From: Acidimicrobiaceae bacterium
GTDB taxonomy: Bacteria > Actinomycetota > Acidimicrobiia > Acidimicrobiales > MedAcidi-G1
Assembly: GCA_002714485.1 (NCBI GenBank)
Contig: PAXM01000012.1
Coordinates: forward strand, 5,029 to 14,254
Reading direction: 5' to 3'
Length of the DNA stretch: 9,226 nucleotides
In this document: positions 6,168 to 9,226 of the stretch, piece after piece
Numbering within the stretch: the first letter of the stretch is position 1
Layout of the letters: the number at the start of each line of letters is the position of its first letter
Position numbers and translations under genes: made by a program
Notes under the pieces: generated by a model
Seen by the model: the letters and a program-made list of their open reading frames with translations, nothing else
What the model was told of the DNA's origin: nothing
The model's database searches: none

Positions 6168-7241
6168 ATGGTGGACGACCGCCGGTTGACCCAGTTCAGT
6201 CACGGCGCTGGTTGAGGCTGCAAGCTCGCCCCCGGTGAGCTGGCGCACGTTGTGCGCCGTCTGACGCCTGTCGACCATCCCGACCTACTAGTGGGGACCG
6301 CTACTGGCGACGACGCTGCCGTCTGGCGACTAGACGACAACCGCTCCCTGGTGGTCACCGCGGACTTCATCACACCGGTCGTCGATGACGCCCGGACATG
6401 GGGTCAGGTGGCAGCTGCCAACGCGGTGTCCGACGTGTACGCCATGGGGGGCCGGCCACTGCTGGCCCTCAACCTCGTGGGGTGGAACAGCGAGGAGCTG
6501 TCGACCGAACTCTTGGGAGACGTCCTGCTTGGAGCGCAGGACGTCGCCGACGCGGGCGGGTTCGTCATCGCCGGTGGCCACACCGTCGATGACCCGGAGC
6601 CCAAGTTCGGCTTGGCCGTCGTGGGCGAAGCCGACCCCGGCCGGTTGCTAACCAACGCCGGATTTCGCGCCGGAGACTTGCTGGTGTTGACAAAGCCACT
6701 CGGGGTGGGCGTGATCACCACGGCCATCAAACGGGGCGATGCTCCGGCCGAGGTGGTCGATGCAGCGGTGGCTTCGATGACCAGGCTTAACGACGAGGCC
6801 GCGAGCGTGGCCTTGGCCGTCGGTGCCACCGGGGCCACCGACGTGACTGGCTTCGGGTTGCTCGGTCACCTTGGGCGCGCCATGGCTGAATCGAGCGTTG
6901 ACGGCGTAGTCGAGGTATCGATGGTGCCTCTACTGCCCGGTACCCGGGAATTGGCCGAGTCAGGGGCAATGCCTGGGGGGAGTCACCGAAACCTAGCGTG
7001 GGCGGAAGATCTGCTGGATCGGGGACTGGATCGGGGTGACCACGATGAGTTGGAAGCTCTGCTGATGGCTGATGCTCAGACATCAGGGGGCCTGGTCTTC
7101 GGGGTCTCGTCTGATCGGATCGATGAGGCAATGTCCGCCCTGTTGGCGACCGGCCACACAGCAGCGGTCATCGGACATGTCCTGTCACCGGCGAAAGAGC
7201 CCTCGACGGATGGCGGTACCGCCCGTCTCAGGCTGACCTAG
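6168..7241 (+). CDS. selD: Selenide, water dikinase SelD (selenocysteine-containing)
   Basis: SelD makes selenophosphate from selenide and ATP, releasing AMP and phosphate; selenophosphate is the selenium donor for Sec-tRNA and for 2-selenouridine in tRNA. From ATG 6168 the product is 357 residues including an in-frame TGA at codon 16. The N-terminus reads RLTQFSHGAG-U-GCKLAP, aligning with RLTQYSHGAGCGCK of E. coli, so U16 falls on active-site Cys17 and Lys19 on Lys20. Downstream are GDDAAVW, ADFITPVVDD, AANAVSDVYAMGG, GGHTVDDPEPKFGL, LTKPLGVGV, TDVTGFGLLGHL and DAQTSGG, all standard for the AIR synthase-like fold. A caller treating TGA as stop would begin at GTG 6252 and lose 28 residues with the catalytic loop. 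No selA, selB or tRNA-Sec is in the window. The gene lies 50 bases after the CoA-transferase and 14 before the kinase. Confidence 0.95.
6213..6215 (+). other. selD: In-frame TGA read as selenocysteine (Sec16 of SelD)
   Basis: The TGA lies within SHGAG-U-GCK, the most conserved part of SelD, at a position known across the family to be Cys or Sec. Coding homology continues in the same frame on both sides, so this is recoding and not a stop or frameshift. Confidence 0.9.
6220..6258 (+). promoter_or_regulatory. Candidate bacterial SECIS element within selD
   Basis: Two adjacent hairpins follow the TGA inside the coding sequence. Hairpin A (6220-6244) pairs GCAAGCTC with GAGCTGGC, with one A/G mismatch, and can extend inward to a CCC loop. 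Hairpin B (6242-6258) is a perfect 7-bp stem, GGCGCAC with GTGCGCC, and a GTT loop starting 33 bases after the TGA. From memory, bacterial SECIS elements place an apical loop with a G in its first two bases about 16-37 bases after UGA; hairpin B fits this. The two share 6242-6244, so they compete partly. The bacterial element would be bound by the elongation factor SelB, not encoded here. Confidence 0.6.
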
Positions 7242-7255
7242 GGAACCCGCCGGTC

Positions 7256-8446
7256 GTGCCAAAACGTCTTCCCGTCGGTATCCCTCAGTCCGTCGAGGAG
7301 ATCACCGCCGATTGGCTGACCCACGTGGTGAGGTCCTCGGGCCTGGTCACCACGGCACAGGTGCTGGACTTCGAAGTCGGGAGCCCCGGCTCGGGCGTCG
7401 GATTCACCGGCCAGACCCTCCGGGTGGGGTTGACGTGGGACGTTGTCGAGGACGACGCCCCGGCAGCCGTTCTCGTTAAGTTCCCGAGCCAGAACGTCGG
7501 TAACCGCGGGCTGGCCGAAGCCGAGGGAGGCTACGACCGGGAGTTCGACTTCTACGAGCGTCTGGCCCATCTGGTGCCAATCCGGGTACCCCGACTGATT
7601 CACGCCATCCGGGATCCTGGCCCGTCGACGGCCTCCAGAAAGCGCCGCGAGCGGTTGGTCGACGGATTACCAGAGGCGGTAGTGCGGTTCATCGGGCGGC
7701 ATGCCCGGAAACTAATCCGGGCCTCCCATCGCCGGTACGCCCTGGTGCTTGAATACGTGCCCGACGCTCGAATCACCACCGCCCAGGCTCTCCCGCCGGC
7801 CGAGGATCTGGCGGAGATCTTGCACACTCTGGCGCGTCTGCACGCCCACTTCTGGAGGGATCCGCTATTGGCCGACCCGGCGGTCCTCGAGTGGTCGATG
7901 GTCTCCCAGATGCCCAATGTCATGAACGGGCTTTACCGGGCATGGCGCGACGAGGTGGTGGTCCGCCGTCCCGATCTGTTCACCGAACGGTTCATGGACC
8001 ACGCTGATTGGTTTAGCGACAACATCGAGCGACTGGCAGCCCACCTGGACGAGCCACTGGCTCTGCGCCACGGTGACAGTCGCACCGACAACATGCTGTT
8101 CACCGATGCGGGTCTAGTCCTGATCGACTTCGGCGTGTCGGGCTCTGGCCGTCCGGCCGGCGACGTGGCCTATCTACTCTCGGAGAGCATCCCTCCGGGG
8201 CCTGACGCCCGGGAGACCTTTCTCGTCGCCTGCGGTGACTATCACGCCCACCTGTTGGGCACCGGTGTGGACGACCACCCTTTGGATGCGTTCCTCGTGG
8301 ACTGCGAGGTCGTACTGGCTCTGCAGGCATATCGGGCAGTGCTCATCGAAGCTACCTACGAGGCTGACTACGAAGGTGAGTCGTTGGCCGAACTATGGGC
8401 ACCTCGGATCGCCGCCCTGTTGGCCGAAGAGCCCCCTGAGATCTGA
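7256..8446 (+). CDS. Phosphotransferase family protein (APH / ecdysteroid-kinase-like fold)
   Basis: The 396-aa protein has the aminoglycoside phosphotransferase-type kinase fold. Visible are AAVLVKFPS with Lys75 as the likely ATP-binding lysine, a two-lobe hinge near LVLEYVPDAR, the catalytic loop LRHGDSRTDNMLF (His272, Asp274, Asn279) and the metal-binding VLIDFG (Asp291) followed by GRPAGDVAYLL. Between the N-lobe strands, residues of about 125-162 form a basic, Arg-rich insertion (for example SRKRRERL). The pattern fits the large actinobacterial group often labelled phosphotransferase or CHK kinase-like; substrates are small hydroxylated molecules and are generally unknown, so antibiotic resistance should not be assumed. 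GTG 7256 is 14 bases after the selD TAG with AGGGAA at 7240-7245, so it is probably co-transcribed with selD. No functional link to selenium is evident. Confidence 0.87.
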   Translation: MPKRLPVGIPQSVEEITADWLTHVVRSSGLVTTAQVLDFEVGSPGSGVGFTGQTLRVGLTWDVVEDDAPAAVLVKFPSQNVGNRGLAEAEGGYDREFDFYERLAHLVPIRVPRLIHAIRDPGPSTASRKRRERLVDGLPEAVVRFIGRHARKLIRASHRRYALVLEYVPDARITTAQALPPAEDLAEILHTLARLHAHFWRDPLLADPAVLEWSMVSQMPNVMNGLYRAWRDEVVVRRPDLFTERFMDHADWFSDNIERLAAHLDEPLALRHGDSRTDNMLFTDAGLVLIDFGVSGSGRPAGDVAYLLSESIPPGPDARETFLVACGDYHAHLLGTGVDDHPLDAFLVDCEVVLALQAYRAVLIEATYEADYEGESLAELWAPRIAALLAEEPPEI

Positions 8447-8455
8447 CGCAACGGG

Positions 8456-9226
8456 TCAGCGGATTCGCGGTTCTGGGCGCTTGCCAGAGCTGAATCCCTC
8501 CGCACCCGAGGCCAAGGCAGCCTTATCGGTCGCGGCGCTCAAGATCGACGCTGCCATGGTCCGGCTCCCGAGCCGTCCAAGGTCCCGGGCCGCCCAGATT
8601 GAGCGCAGGGTGCCCTGCACGGCCCACGGTGGGTTGGCGGCAATGGTTCGAGCTAGCCGGTCAGCCGCCTCGGCCAGCTGGTTACTGGGCACCACCTCCG
8701 ATACCAGACCCATTTCCCGCGCCGTCGCCGCCGAGATCCGTTCGCCGTTACCGGTCAGTGACATCCGCATGACCTCGCCGAACGGCATGAGGCCCAGCAT
8801 CTTCATGGGTTCGTAGACGGCAGGCATCCCGTAGGTCACGTGGGGGTCGAAGAAGGTGGCGTGCTCGGCGGCCACCAGCACGTCGCATTCGCCCAAGAAG
8901 TAGAAGGCCCCGCCGCAGGCCATGCCGTTGACGGCCCCGATCACCGGCTTCCAGAGGTCATTGGACTTGGGCCCGAGCCAGTCGCCCGGGTCGTCGTACA
9001 TGAAGTTGTTGGACGTCCCATACAAGGCGGGGGTGTCGTCCAGCGCAGTGAACGGCTCGTTGCGGTCGATGCCGGTACAGAACGCCTGATCGCCGGCCCC
9101 GGTAAGAACTACTACTCGGACGTCGTCGTCGGCCCGGATCGTCTTCCACAGGGCCTGGCAGTCACGCTGCATGTCAGCGGTGAAGGCGTTGTGGGCCTCG
9201 GGCCGGTTAAGCACCACGGTGGCCAC
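8456..9226 (-). CDS. Enoyl-CoA hydratase/isomerase (crotonase) family protein, 5' end cut by window edge
   Basis: The visible 256 codons have the crotonase fold. ATVVLNRPEAHNAF is the usual first strand and NRP motif, AFCTGIDR the CoA-binding loop, VNGMACGGAFYF the oxyanion-hole helix, and GECDVLVAAEHATFFDPHVTYGMP the following core. GTG at 9226 is the first base triplet on this strand, but homologues usually have about 10-20 residues before this point, so the true start is probably outside the window. Counting from that GTG, Tyr109 and His129 sit at the positions of Glu144 and Glu164 of rat enoyl-CoA hydratase, exactly 20 residues apart in both, so both classical acid/base glutamates are absent. 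The enzyme is thus unlikely to be an ordinary hydratase; another CoA-ester reaction is possible. It converges with the phosphotransferase, the two stops being 9 bases apart. Confidence 0.9.
   Translation of the reverse strand: MATVVLNRPEAHNAFTADMQRDCQALWKTIRADDDVRVVVLTGAGDQAFCTGIDRNEPFTALDDTPALYGTSNNFMYDDPGDWLGPKSNDLWKPVIGAVNGMACGGAFYFLGECDVLVAAEHATFFDPHVTYGMPAVYEPMKMLGLMPFGEVMRMSLTGNGERISAATAREMGLVSEVVPSNQLAEAADRLARTIAANPPWAVQGTLRSIWAARDLGRLGSRTMAASILSAATDKAALASGAEGFSSGKRPEPRIR

Noticed and set aside
2769..7241. A dedicated selenium operon joining the desulfurase-like gene and selD
   Set aside because: An SDR, a CoA-transferase and a hairpin lie between them, and the desulfurase-like protein lacks the cysteine; proximity alone is not enough.
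8443..8459. Inverted repeat CTGAC...GTCAG between the convergent genes as a bidirectional terminator
   Set aside because: Only 5 bp with a 7-base loop and no T-run; it arises simply because both genes end in C-TGA-C.

Overview
The window looks like a chromosome segment from a high-GC bacterium, most likely an actinobacterium. An uncultivated aquatic Acidimicrobiia-type lineage is my guess, not something the sequence proves. The reasons are GTG starts at many genes, very short or overlapping gene junctions, and the gene content: SnoaL-like, SDR, CaiB/BaiF and crotonase families plus an APH-like kinase, a mix typical of actinobacterial acyl-CoA and steroid- or terpenoid-type metabolism. Almost every base is coding. 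I see no tRNA, rRNA, CRISPR array, insertion sequence or phage gene.

Left part, minus strand (1-2725): a tandem SnoaL-like protein is followed, through a 4-base GTGA overlap, by a nearly complete isocitrate dehydrogenase kinase/phosphatase (aceK) that runs off the left edge. AceK is best known from Proteobacteria, so its presence here, beside a SnoaL protein and not in an aceBAK operon, is notable.

Middle part, plus strand (2769-6117): a 43-base divergent gap leads into three genes joined by GTGA overlaps: a class V aminotransferase of the 'cysteine desulfurase-like' type that lacks the catalytic cysteine, an SDR oxidoreductase interrupted by an in-frame TAA just after its active site, and a CaiB/BaiF class III CoA-transferase. 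They look like one transcription unit for a CoA-linked pathway whose substrate cannot be read from the sequence. A GC-rich hairpin follows the CoA-transferase.

Right part: selD (6168-7241) encodes selenophosphate synthetase with an in-frame TGA at the active-site Cys position, so SelD here appears to be a selenoprotein. Two hairpins lie just downstream of the TGA, one with the geometry of a bacterial SECIS. A conventional gene caller would start this gene at 6252 and lose the whole active-site N-terminus. After selD come an APH-type phosphotransferase and, convergently on the minus strand, a crotonase-fold enzyme cut by the right edge that lacks both classical enoyl-CoA hydratase glutamates.

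The best-supported unusual points are the Sec-containing SelD with its SECIS candidate, AceK in an apparently actinobacterial context, and the nonsense codon in the SDR. I did not find a clearly new multi-gene system.
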